From: Flavobacteriales bacterium | GTDB lineage: Bacteria > Bacteroidota > Bacteroidia > Flavobacteriales > Flavobacteriaceae | Direction: 5' to 3' | Assembly: GCA_015494775.1 (NCBI GenBank) | Contig: WGAP01000144.1 | Span: 1 to 5,460 of the forward strand | Length of the DNA stretch: 5,460 nt | Shown: positions 1 to 5,181 of the stretch, piece after piece | Numbering within the stretch: the stretch's first letter is position 1 | Layout: each line of letters begins with the position of its first letter | Notes under the pieces: generated by a model | Seen by the model: only the letters and a program-made list of their open reading frames with translations | Databases searched by the model: none | Told to the model about the DNA's origin: nothing | Position numbers and translations under genes: made by a program

Positions 1-986
1 GCAATCCGTATCACCACCGACCAAAGCGGCGCCAAAAAAATGCCGGAAAGCATTAGCAATGCAAAACTTATTTCCGTAATATGTTTGTGCTGTCCGGCTA
101 TGGCTCCCGGATACAATCCGTACAATCCCAAAGCCAAGCCACCCAACACAAAGGCCCAAATCACTCGCTCCCAAGAAGATTTATTCGTTCGCGTCCAGCG
201 GAAAAACAAATAAACCGACAGAACAACCCATCCGAAAAATTCCAAACCTTCCTTAATAAGCTCATTTCGGAAAGAATTCCGGGTTAAGTGCTGTATTAAA
301 TCCCTATTGATTAATTGATAACCGTAATCGGAGAACATTTTATAAATCAATAACAAAACCGCCGCAACGATGATGTATTGCCCCCGCCGGCTCGCTTTGT
401 ACGAAGAAACCCGCTCCACACCCGTATCTTTCAATTCATACACCGGCAAGCCGGCCAAAAGCATCAGCAATCCCAAAATGAAGAAAATATAGGAAAACGG
501 CACGTTGTACCCACGTAATTCCACCACCATCGGGCCGAATAAGCCCCCGAAGTTAATCATCAGGAACCACAAAAGCATTCCGGCATCCAGTAGCCGTGAA
601 TGCACCCCATATTGCCCGGCATATTGGGCCATAAGGTTGGGCTTGTACAAACCCGAACCCAAAGCCATAACCGCCAGGCCGGCAAACGCCCATAGCCGCC
701 CGGGGACGGCCATCAAAAACAATCCGGCGGCTTGCAAAACCACACCGGCCAAGGATACCCGCCTGTGCCCTGCAAACCTGTCGCCCGCGTAGCCGCCCAA
801 CACGCCTGCAAGAACAATACCTGTCGAAAGCCAAGCATACGTGCCCCACAATATACGGCGATGGTCATTGGGAAAAAATTGCATGAGATACAAAAAAATA
901 ATGGCCCGAAAACCGTAGTAGGCCGCGGTTTGCAAAAACAAGGAAAGCAACAATTGAAAGGCAAAAAGGGGATGCTTGCGGGACAT
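1..986 (-). CDS. POT/PTR-type MFS transporter, partial (C-terminus outside window)
   Basis: Reading the minus strand gives an uninterrupted frame of 328 codons that leaves the window at position 1. The protein is very hydrophobic. It carries POT-family landmarks: YYGFRAIIFLYL in helix 1 (residues 23-34; family YYGMRAxLVLYL), a motif-A loop GDRFAGHRR (68-76), GSGLYKPN (110-117; family GTGLFKPN) and INFGG (144-148). POT proteins are inner-membrane, proton-coupled importers of di- and tripeptides or related solutes. The family's proton-coupling ExxER motif just before YYG is replaced: the aligned positions are L16, Q19 and T20. Substrate and coupling are therefore uncertain. I chose the ATG at 984-986 because MSRKHP matches typical POT N-termini and a promoter sits just upstream; ATGs at 1017-1019 and 1050-1052 are in frame and possible. 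The gene diverges from the sigma-factor operon. Family assignment is fairly sure, function less so. Confidence 0.82.
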   Translation of the reverse strand, partial: MSRKHPLFAFQLLLSLFLQTAAYYGFRAIIFLYLMQFFPNDHRRILWGTYAWLSTGIVLAGVLGGYAGDRFAGHRRVSLAGVVLQAAGLFLMAVPGRLWAFAGLAVMALGSGLYKPNLMAQYAGQYGVHSRLLDAGMLLWFLMINFGGLFGPMVVELRGYNVPFSYIFFILGLLMLLAGLPVYELKDTGVERVSSYKASRRGQYIIVAAVLLLIYKMFSDYGYQLINRDLIQHLTRNSFRNELIKEGLEFFGWVVLSVYLFFRWTRTNKSSWERVIWAFVLGGLALGLYGLYPGAIAGQHKHITEISFALLMLSGIFLAPLWSVVIRI

Positions 987-1006
987 ATAAAAGGTTTTTA
1001 CATAAA

Positions 1007-1037
1007 CAATATTAGGCATTTTTCTGACTGCTGCAAA
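1007..1037 (-). promoter_or_regulatory. Predicted housekeeping promoter of the transporter gene
   Basis: On the minus strand TTTG (1037-1034) is followed after exactly 19 nt by TAATATTG (1014-1007). This is seven of eight bases of the Bacteroidota -7 element TAnnTTTG, at the usual spacing. Transcription would begin near 1001, leaving a leader of about 15 nt before the ATG at 986. It would exclude the two upstream in-frame ATGs, which supports the chosen start. Inference from consensus only. Confidence 0.5.
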
Positions 1038-1063
1038 ATAATATAAAGGCATGGTTACTATCC

Positions 1064-1096
1064 GGTTGCTCGACACGATTTTTGCGGAACAAAAAT
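1064..1096 (+). repeat. Hairpin, possible decayed half of an A-type repeat
   Basis: A perfect 7-bp inverted repeat, ATTTTTG (1078-1084) and CAAAAAT (1090-1096), encloses CGGAA. It closely resembles the inner hairpin of the element at 4958-5003 (ATTTTTGC-GTA-GCAAAAAT). Upstream lies GGTTGCT (1064-1070), one base from the GGTCGCT that opens that element. The conserved GAGTG and the closing arm are not recognisable, so this may be a decayed copy or a coincidence. It lies just upstream of the transporter promoter. Confidence 0.35.
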
Positions 1097-1129
1097 TAAT
1101 TTTCATGCGATTTATCGCGCGGGGAAAAA

Positions 1130-1181
1130 GCCGGCGGCTGAGTGTTGCGAACATAGTGAGCGGTGTATCGAAGCCCCGGCC
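1130..1181 (+). repeat. Structured interspersed repeat A, left copy
   Basis: A 52-nt element that recurs in reverse orientation at 5013-5064 with 50 of 52 identical bases. It folds as an outer stem, GCCGGCGGCT with AGCCCCGGC (one bulged C), then conserved unpaired blocks GAGTG and TGTATCGA, then a 19-nt inner segment. The inner segment can form an 8-position hairpin around an ATA loop, with two G-A mismatches in tandem. It contains no start or ORF. It could be a REP-like mobile palindrome or part of a transcript; the sequence does not decide which. Confidence 0.75.
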
Positions 1182-1204
1182 ATACGGTTGCTTCGGTAAA
1201 AACC

Positions 1205-1239
1205 AACTCAAAACTAAGAACTAAAAATTCATAACTAAA
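1205..1239 (+). repeat. Decayed heptanucleotide microsatellite
   Basis: Five consecutive 7-nt units can be read: AACTCAA, AACTAAG, AACTAAA, AATTCAT, AACTAAA. AACT recurs at 1205, 1212, 1219 and 1233, and the missing unit at 1226 differs by one base (AATT). The tract is A-rich and fills the gap between repeats A and B. Confidence 0.6.
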
Positions 1240-1242
1240 TCC

Positions 1243-1415
1243 GCGCCAGGGATGGGAGCGGTATGAGCCGAAACGGCACCGTAGCCCTGCCGCGGCGGCG
1301 GGGCAACCAGTGGGGAGCCACGCCCGCCACGCTCGCAGGGCAAGTGTGGCGTGAGGCGAATATAAGCGGACAGCCCGGTGCCCGACGGGTGAACGCACCG
1401 GCGGACGGGCTTTTT
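1243..1415 (+). repeat. Structured interspersed repeat B, left copy (candidate small RNA)
   Basis: Its two ends are conserved with the inverted copy at 4756-4948: a 22-nt exact match (1249-1270, core GGGATGGGAGCGG) and a 25-nt exact match (1355-1379, core AATATAAGCGGACAGCCCGG). The middle differs between copies and is GC-rich. In this copy the middle holds a hairpin, GCCCTGCC (1284-1291) with GGCGGGGC (1297-1304). The 3' end is a terminator-like stem with five T's. Conserved ends, a variable structured middle and a terminator suggest a transcribed structured RNA or a terminator-bearing repeat. From memory, similar GGGATGG...AGCGGACAGCCCG intergenic repeats are widespread in Bacteroidota. No coding potential is evident. 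Confidence 0.65.
1373..1415 (+). terminator. Terminator-like hairpin at the 3' end of repeat B (left)
   Basis: GCCCG (1373-1377) pairs with CGGGC (1406-1410) and is followed by TTTTT (1411-1415). A nested 7-bp stem, CCGGTGC (1375-1381) with GCACCGG (1395-1401), competes for some of the same bases. It would stop plus-strand transcription before the sigma-factor promoter region, insulating the operon from read-through. Confidence 0.5.
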
Positions 1416-1481
1416 GGCGATGAACGACGGTATGCGTGAACCCGTGCGGGCAGGCGCCCTAAAAACAAAAAATTCCCAAAG

Positions 1482-1507
1482 TGTAACATTCGCGGGAAAA
1501 ACGTATC
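1482..1507 (+). promoter_or_regulatory. Possible ECF-type (autoregulatory) promoter of the sigma operon
   Basis: TGTAAC (1482-1487) has the AAC core typical of ECF -35 elements, and CGTATC (1502-1507) resembles an ECF -10 (CGTCT type). The gap of 14 nt is short for ECF promoters, which weakens the call. Transcription would start near 1514, about 15 nt before the TTG start. The overlapping TATCTTTTG (1504-1512) is also one inserted T away from the housekeeping -7 consensus, so either holoenzyme might use this site. Confidence 0.35.
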
Positions 1508-1529
1508 TTTTGAGTGAAAATATGCGGAT

Positions 1530-2084
1530 TTGGATGCAAAGCACGGGCAACGGAATTTGATTGCGGACATTCAACGCGGCGACCAATCGGCCATGGAGGC
1601 CTTCTACCGCAGGTATGCCAGGGCCATGTTCAACACGGCCTACCGCATCACGGGCGATTATCACTATGCCGAAGATGTGGTGCAGGAAGCGTTCATCAAG
1701 GCCTTCGCCCACATGGGGAGTTTCCGCGGCGATGCCGAACCCGGCGCCTGGCTCAAACGGATAGTGATCAACGAAAGTTTGCAATGGCTCAGGAAATACA
1801 GCCGCTACGAATCCGACCGCGAGCCGCCCGAAAGCAGCGCCCCGCCCGATGAAGACGAGCCGGACATGTTTGCCGACACCGCTCTGCGTCAAGCGCTGGC
1901 ACGGGCTTTGCTCCGGCTTCGACCCAACTACCGCACAGTGCTCAGCTTGCACTACATCGAAGGTTACGACCTGCAAGAAACGGCGCAAATCATGGGCATC
2001 AGCTACGGAAACGTGCGCACCATGCTCACCCGCGCCAAACAACAACTGAAAAAACAAATGGAAAATGAACGGACAACACACTGA
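1530..2084 (+). CDS. ECF-family RNA polymerase sigma factor (sigma-70 family)
   Basis: The 184-residue product has the two-domain ECF plan. Sigma region 2 spans about residues 9-89, including AEDVVQEAFIKAF (47-59), the core-binding and -10 recognition part. An acidic, proline-rich linker follows (about 93-113). Region 4 spans about 114-173 and ends in a helix-turn-helix, LQETAQIMGISYGNVRTMLT (148-167), which reads the -35 element. It would direct RNA polymerase to a small regulon, probably including its own operon. The start is unusual: no ATG is available before residue 22, so TTG at 1530 (or TTG at 1557) is the likely initiator; an in-frame TGA lies at 1515-1517. The 3' end overlaps the next gene by 20 nt, typical of a sigma/anti-sigma pair. 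Family assignment is very secure; regulon and inducing signal are unknown. Confidence 0.93.
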   Translation: MDAKHGQRNLIADIQRGDQSAMEAFYRRYARAMFNTAYRITGDYHYAEDVVQEAFIKAFAHMGSFRGDAEPGAWLKRIVINESLQWLRKYSRYESDREPPESSAPPDEDEPDMFADTALRQALARALLRLRPNYRTVLSLHYIEGYDLQETAQIMGISYGNVRTMLTRAKQQLKKQMENERTTH

Positions 2085-2598
2085 CAAACATCCTTATGCC
2101 GGCACGCCCTTCGACTTTTGGGAACCGCCCGAAGGCCACGAGGCGCGTTTCCGTATCCGGCTCGAACGCCAACGCCGTCGGGAAGTCCGCCGTATCGACT
2201 GGTCGCGGTGGTTTGTAGCCGCCGCCGTGGTGTTTGTGGCCGCCATGCTTTGGTGGGATCAAATGTCCAAAAGCAGCACGCTGCCCACATCGCTCGATAG
2301 CGTGCAAACGGCCAAAAATAAGTTGGAAAACGTCATCCGCCGCGAAATCATCCAATGGAATGCCGACGAACTGCCCGAAAGCCGCCGCATCATCCGGCAG
2401 GCCTTCGACCGGCTCGACCGAATGGAAAACGATTTCTCGCAATTGCGAACCCGTTTCGACCAAAACCAAAACAGCCGCATCCTGGATGCGATGATCCGCA
2501 ATTTGCAAACGCAAATTCAACTGCTCGAAGATTTGCAACATCAATTGGAACAACAGAAAAAACATCAAATCGATGAAAAGAAAGTTTATCAATCATAG
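2065..2598 (+). CDS. Putative single-pass membrane anti-sigma factor
   Basis: The 177-residue protein has three visible parts. The N-terminal cytoplasmic segment contains PPEGHEARFRIRLE (21-34), a PxGHxxRF motif found in small Bacteroidota proteins encoded beside ECF sigma genes. It is followed by a basic stretch (35-48) and one membrane helix, about WFVAAAVVFVAAMLWW (49-64). The C-terminal part (about 75-175) is highly charged, has no cysteine, and is predicted to be long helices or coiled coil in the periplasm, rich in Q, E and L. The basic-inside rule places the N-terminus in the cytoplasm, where it could hold the sigma factor. It has no classical ZAS zinc motif (HxxxCxxC). Both ends overlap neighbours (20 nt upstream, 26 nt downstream), implying translational coupling. 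The role is inferred from architecture and context, not from a recognised catalytic or binding site. Confidence 0.72.
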   Translation: MNGQHTDKHPYAGTPFDFWEPPEGHEARFRIRLERQRRREVRRIDWSRWFVAAAVVFVAAMLWWDQMSKSSTLPTSLDSVQTAKNKLENVIRREIIQWNADELPESRRIIRQAFDRLDRMENDFSQLRTRFDQNQNSRILDAMIRNLQTQIQLLEDLQHQLEQQKKHQIDEKKVYQS

Positions 2599-3655
2599 CA
2601 TGCTCCTGCTCATGCTGTGGCTGGGCATCGCCTTCCCAGCCCGTGCCCAAAACGCCGAGGTTACCAAGGCCTTGATGAAAAGTTTTTCGGCCACTGCTGC
2701 CGACAGTATCCGCCGGGTGATTCTCCAAACCGAATACAGCACCGTCAACGTAAGCACTTGGGATTCGGCCCGTGCACAAGTGGCCGTGGTGATCACCGTC
2801 CGTGCCAAAGATGCCGACGAAGCGCGTAAGGTGTTGGACAAAATCGATGTGCGTTACGAACAAACCGGTGATCAAGCCCGGGCCACCACACTGGTCAACG
2901 GTGAAACGGATAATGTGGATTGGTTAACCAAACGCACCGACAAGTTCAACATCCGCTACGATGTCCGCCTGCCGGCCACCGCCGCCTTGGACGTGTCGGA
3001 CGACTTCGGTACCTTGGAAATCGATCGCCTGCGCGGCCCGCTGCATACGCAAATGGATTACGGCAACATCAACGCCACCGCCTTGAAAAACAACGATAAC
3101 CTTCTGGAAGGCGATTATGCCAACTACCACATCCATTTCCTGCAAGCCGGAAAATTTTCGGGCGATTACGGGAAAATTTCCCTGGATTTCGGTTTTTATG
3201 TGCGCATTTGGGGCGATTATAATTCGGCCCGCCTGCTGCGCATCAAAAAACTCAATGTGGATGGCGACTACAACAAAGTGGAAGCCAAGCGCATCAAAGA
3301 TTTGTTTTCCACCGGCGATTTTGAGGAATACACCATCGACAGGATTTACAACGCGCGCATCCGCGGCGATTACAACAAAATCGTTTTGCACGAATTGGGA
3401 CGCGGCTTTCACAACTTTATCACCGCGGGCGATTTTACCCGCATCACCATCACCAATCCCAAAGCCATCGCCTACGTCCTGGATATGGACACCAAAAATT
3501 CGGAATGGAAAATCACGGGCGTCAAATCCGAATCGTCCGGCAAGGACACCGACAGCCATCTGCGCACCTACTACGGCAAATCCGATGCCCAAGCCATGAT
3601 TCGCATCAATGGCGAATACCTGCATATTGCCATCACCAACCCATCGAAATTCTAA
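2573..3655 (+). CDS. Secreted beta-solenoid-like protein (DUF4097/adhesin-like), 17-residue repeat
   Basis: The 360-residue product begins with a signal peptide (MKRK, a hydrophobic core at about 8-20, and likely cleavage after ARA at 23-25), so it is exported. Residues 38-140 resemble the N-terminal part of DUF4097-type beta-strand proteins, with TEYSTVNVSTWD (53-64) and VVITVRAKDADEARKVLDKI (72-91). From about 140 the chain alternates short beta-strands with turns. The motif G-D-[YF] recurs at residues 180, 197, 214, 231, 248 and 265, exactly 17 apart, and again at 286; weaker forms lie near 143 and 161. This suggests a right-handed beta-helix of about eight turns, capped by a non-repeating C-terminus (300-360). 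It has no cysteine, lipobox or LPXTG-like anchor. It starts inside the anti-sigma gene (26-nt overlap), so it is probably part of the same regulatory unit, as a periplasmic or surface component. The molecular function is unknown. Confidence 0.75.
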   Translation: MKRKFINHSMLLLMLWLGIAFPARAQNAEVTKALMKSFSATAADSIRRVILQTEYSTVNVSTWDSARAQVAVVITVRAKDADEARKVLDKIDVRYEQTGDQARATTLVNGETDNVDWLTKRTDKFNIRYDVRLPATAALDVSDDFGTLEIDRLRGPLHTQMDYGNINATALKNNDNLLEGDYANYHIHFLQAGKFSGDYGKISLDFGFYVRIWGDYNSARLLRIKKLNVDGDYNKVEAKRIKDLFSTGDFEEYTIDRIYNARIRGDYNKIVLHELGRGFHNFITAGDFTRITITNPKAIAYVLDMDTKNSEWKITGVKSESSGKDTDSHLRTYYGKSDAQAMIRINGEYLHIAITNPSKF

Positions 3656-3682
3656 ATTTTTAACCCTAAAATTTTAAGCGTT

Positions 3683-4675
3683 ATGAAAAGAAAACAATTT
3701 ATTCTCATCTTACTTTTGGCCTTGGCGACAACATCTTGGATGCAAGCTCAAAACAAGGAAATCAACCGCAAAGCCCAAGCCCATTTCCAACGCTTGGACA
3801 GCATTAGCAACCAACTCGAAAAACGTTTGCAAGACCAATTGAGCCAACTACCCGCCGACAGCATTCCCAACGACCAACTCGACAAAATCATCGACCATTA
3901 TGCCGACGACTGGGATTACGCCCTCTTTTGGGAAATGGAACGCTTTCGTAAAGACCTGGGCATAAAGGACCAAAACAAAGAAGACAACGGTGAAGATGCC
4001 ACGCAAATTTTCCGCAAAATCATCAAAATCATTCCCAAGGAAGGGAAATCCGGCAAAAAGGGCGGCAAGAAAACACCCGTCAAAAAGGTAAAGGTCAGCA
4101 AAGCCCACACCCATATCGAAAGTGTCATCCGCTGGGGGCTCAACAACACCGTCGATGCCACCGACAGCACCGATTACGGCACTTGGGGCTCCAAATACAT
4201 CAGCTTGGGTTTTGAAGCGCAAATTCCGATGGACAAACACGGCCATGTGCAAGCGCTTACAGGTATCGGCGTGATGTGGAACAAACTGCGTCCCAACGGC
4301 AACTATTACCATGTGGTGCTCAACGATAAGGTCTATCGCTCACAATACCCGAACACGCTGACCGAAAATAAATTGCGTTCATCGTGGCTTTACGGCAACT
4401 TGGGCCTGCGTTTCAATCCGGGCAAAAAATTGAGTTTCGGTGCCGAAGCTTATGCCAAATTGCATTTGACCGACAAGCAAAAATTGGCCTACTCAAACAG
4501 TTATGCCCGCTACCAAACGGCCGAAAAGCGTGATTTCAAGGCCACACAGGTTAATTACGGTTTCACTGTTTTTGCCGGCACCCGGGGATTCCAAATTTCC
4601 TTCGGCATGGACTTGCAACCCTATTTCCAAAACCAAAATTTCCGGTTGTATCAAATAGGCATTATCCTGCGCTAA
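3683..4675 (+). CDS. Predicted outer-membrane beta-barrel protein with helical N-terminal domain
   Basis: The 330-residue product has a signal peptide (MKRKQ, hydrophobic 6-17, cleavage probably after QA at 21-22). Residues 23-115 are charged and helical, with a coiled-coil look (QRLDSISNQLEKRLQDQLSQ, 36-55). A lysine-rich linker follows, GKSGKKGGKKTPVKKVKVSK (121-140), with nine lysines in 20 residues. From about 142 the sequence alternates polar and hydrophobic residues with aromatic girdles and glycine, for example KYISLGFEAQ (171-180), WLYGNLGLRF (235-244) and FTVFAGTRGFQISFGMDL (294-311). It ends YQIGIILR, like the last strand of PorT/OMP_b-brl-type barrels of Bacteroidota, with roughly eight strands. 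It follows the beta-solenoid gene after 27 nt and is the last gene before a strong terminator. It could be the outer-membrane partner of the preceding exported protein. The barrel is well supported; the function is not. Confidence 0.78.
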   Translation: MKRKQFILILLLALATTSWMQAQNKEINRKAQAHFQRLDSISNQLEKRLQDQLSQLPADSIPNDQLDKIIDHYADDWDYALFWEMERFRKDLGIKDQNKEDNGEDATQIFRKIIKIIPKEGKSGKKGGKKTPVKKVKVSKAHTHIESVIRWGLNNTVDATDSTDYGTWGSKYISLGFEAQIPMDKHGHVQALTGIGVMWNKLRPNGNYYHVVLNDKVYRSQYPNTLTENKLRSSWLYGNLGLRFNPGKKLSFGAEAYAKLHLTDKQKLAYSNSYARYQTAEKRDFKATQVNYGFTVFAGTRGFQISFGMDLQPYFQNQNFRLYQIGIILR

Positions 4676-4706
4676 CCGCGTCCGGTTGTTTCTCATCCGT
4701 TACCGA

Positions 4707-4740
4707 ACCGTCCTTGCCCGTTTGCGGGGGCGGTTTTTTT
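4707..4740 (+). terminator. Rho-independent terminator of the four-gene operon
   Basis: ACCG (4707-4710), CC (4712-4713) and CCCG (4717-4720) pair with CGGG (4725-4728), GG (4729-4730) and CGGT (4731-4734) around a TTTG loop. A run of seven T's (4734-4740) and more A/T follow. It lies 31 nt after the last stop codon and marks the end of the sigma operon. Confidence 0.82.
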
Positions 4741-4755
4741 ATTTTTTGGGCGCCT

Positions 4756-4948
4756 CCCGCACATCGCTTGCGCGATGTCGGGACCGGGCTGTCCGCTTAT
4801 ATTCGCCTTGGCGGATGCCGTGGTTTTGCGCGGGCGCGCGTGCCGCGCGCCCGCGCCCGCCCGTGCGTGGGGCTTCCTCCGGTCGCCTCCGCCGGACGGA
4901 AAAACCATCGGCACCGCCGGCGGCTCATACCGCTCCCATCCCGGGCGC
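4756..4948 (-). repeat. Structured interspersed repeat B, right copy (inverted)
   Basis: This is the reverse-oriented partner of 1243-1415. It contains exact reverse complements of both conserved ends (4921-4942 and 4783-4807). The middle is longer and much richer in GC than in the left copy. At its minus-strand 3' end sits a strong hairpin: CCCG (4756-4759) with CGGG (4779-4782) and ACATCGC (4761-4767) with GCGATGT (4772-4778), loop TTGC, one bulged C. Unlike the left copy it has no T-run on its own 3' side; T's there belong to the opposite strand. It therefore would not terminate as the left copy would. Confidence 0.65.
4828..4856. repeat. Perfect 13-bp all-G/C palindrome inside repeat B
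   Basis: GCGCGGGCGCGCG (4828-4840) and CGCGCGCCCGCGC (4844-4856) are exact reverse complements around TGC. All 26 stem bases are G or C, and the CG-alternating run could also favour unusual DNA forms. The left copy of B has nothing comparable, so this hairpin is specific to this copy. Confidence 0.7.
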
Positions 4949-4957
4949 GGGTGAAAA

Positions 4958-5003
4958 GGTCGCTGAGTGATTTTTGCGTAGCAAAAATTGTATCGAAGCG
5001 ACC
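4958..5003 (+). repeat. Structured interspersed repeat, short A-type variant
   Basis: Its outline matches repeat A: outer stem GGTCGCT (4958-4964) with AGCGACC (4997-5003), conserved GAGTG (4965-4969) and TGTATCGA (4989-4996), and a 19-nt inner hairpin ATTTTTGC-GTA-GCAAAAAT (4970-4988) with eight perfect pairs. The inner segment is the same length as in A but almost wholly different in sequence. The outer stem differs on both sides in a matching way. Placed head to head with the A copy at 5013-5064. Confidence 0.72.
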
Positions 5004-5012
5004 ATGTTGACC

Positions 5013-5064
5013 GGCCGGGGCTTCGATACACCGCTCACTACGTTCGCAGCACTCAGCCGCCGGC
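5013..5064 (-). repeat. Structured interspersed repeat A, right copy (inverted)
   Basis: Reverse-complement partner of 1130-1181, differing at two of 52 positions, both inside the 19-nt inner segment. The outer arms extend slightly (GGCC at both edges, with C at 5065). Its inner hairpin has a GTA loop, as in the short variant next to it, and the same tandem G-A mismatches as the left copy. Confidence 0.75.
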
Positions 5065-5181
5065 CTTTTCCTGCACGACAAGTCGCGTTTGAATGACAAA
5101 TACCGAACAATTTAACACGGTGGTATTAATGAAAAAATCCAAGATTCGCGAAGCGAATAAAAAATCTTTTTCACCAAAATA

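Noticed and set aside
505..1046. Plus-strand open frames opposite the transporter
   Set aside because: They are antisense to a continuous hydrophobic transporter frame with family motifs.
1221..2087. Minus-strand open frame of 288 codons opposite the sigma gene
   Set aside because: It is antisense to a clear ECF sigma factor, has low-complexity composition without recognisable domains, and runs into the B repeat; the plus-strand reading explains the codons.
2924..3625. Minus-strand open frame of 233 codons opposite the beta-solenoid gene
   Set aside because: Its valine/glycine/aspartate-rich composition mirrors the G-D-Y repeat codons on the plus strand; it is a shadow frame with no supporting start or context.
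3656..3682. A/T inverted sequence (AATTTTTAA/TAAAATTTTA) between the third and fourth operon genes as a terminator
   Set aside because: It has no GC stem and the gap is only 27 nt; the two genes most likely share one transcript.
1130..5064. The flanking inverted repeats as ends of an insertion sequence or transposon
   Set aside because: There is no transposase or recombinase gene between them and no visible target-site duplication; the repeats are structured elements that can stand alone, so a classical transposon is not supported.
4686..5110. Several overlapping open frames on both strands in the right intergenic region
   Set aside because: They consist of arginine/alanine/proline-rich translations of GC-rich palindromes and run across repeats A and B; none has domain-like sequence.
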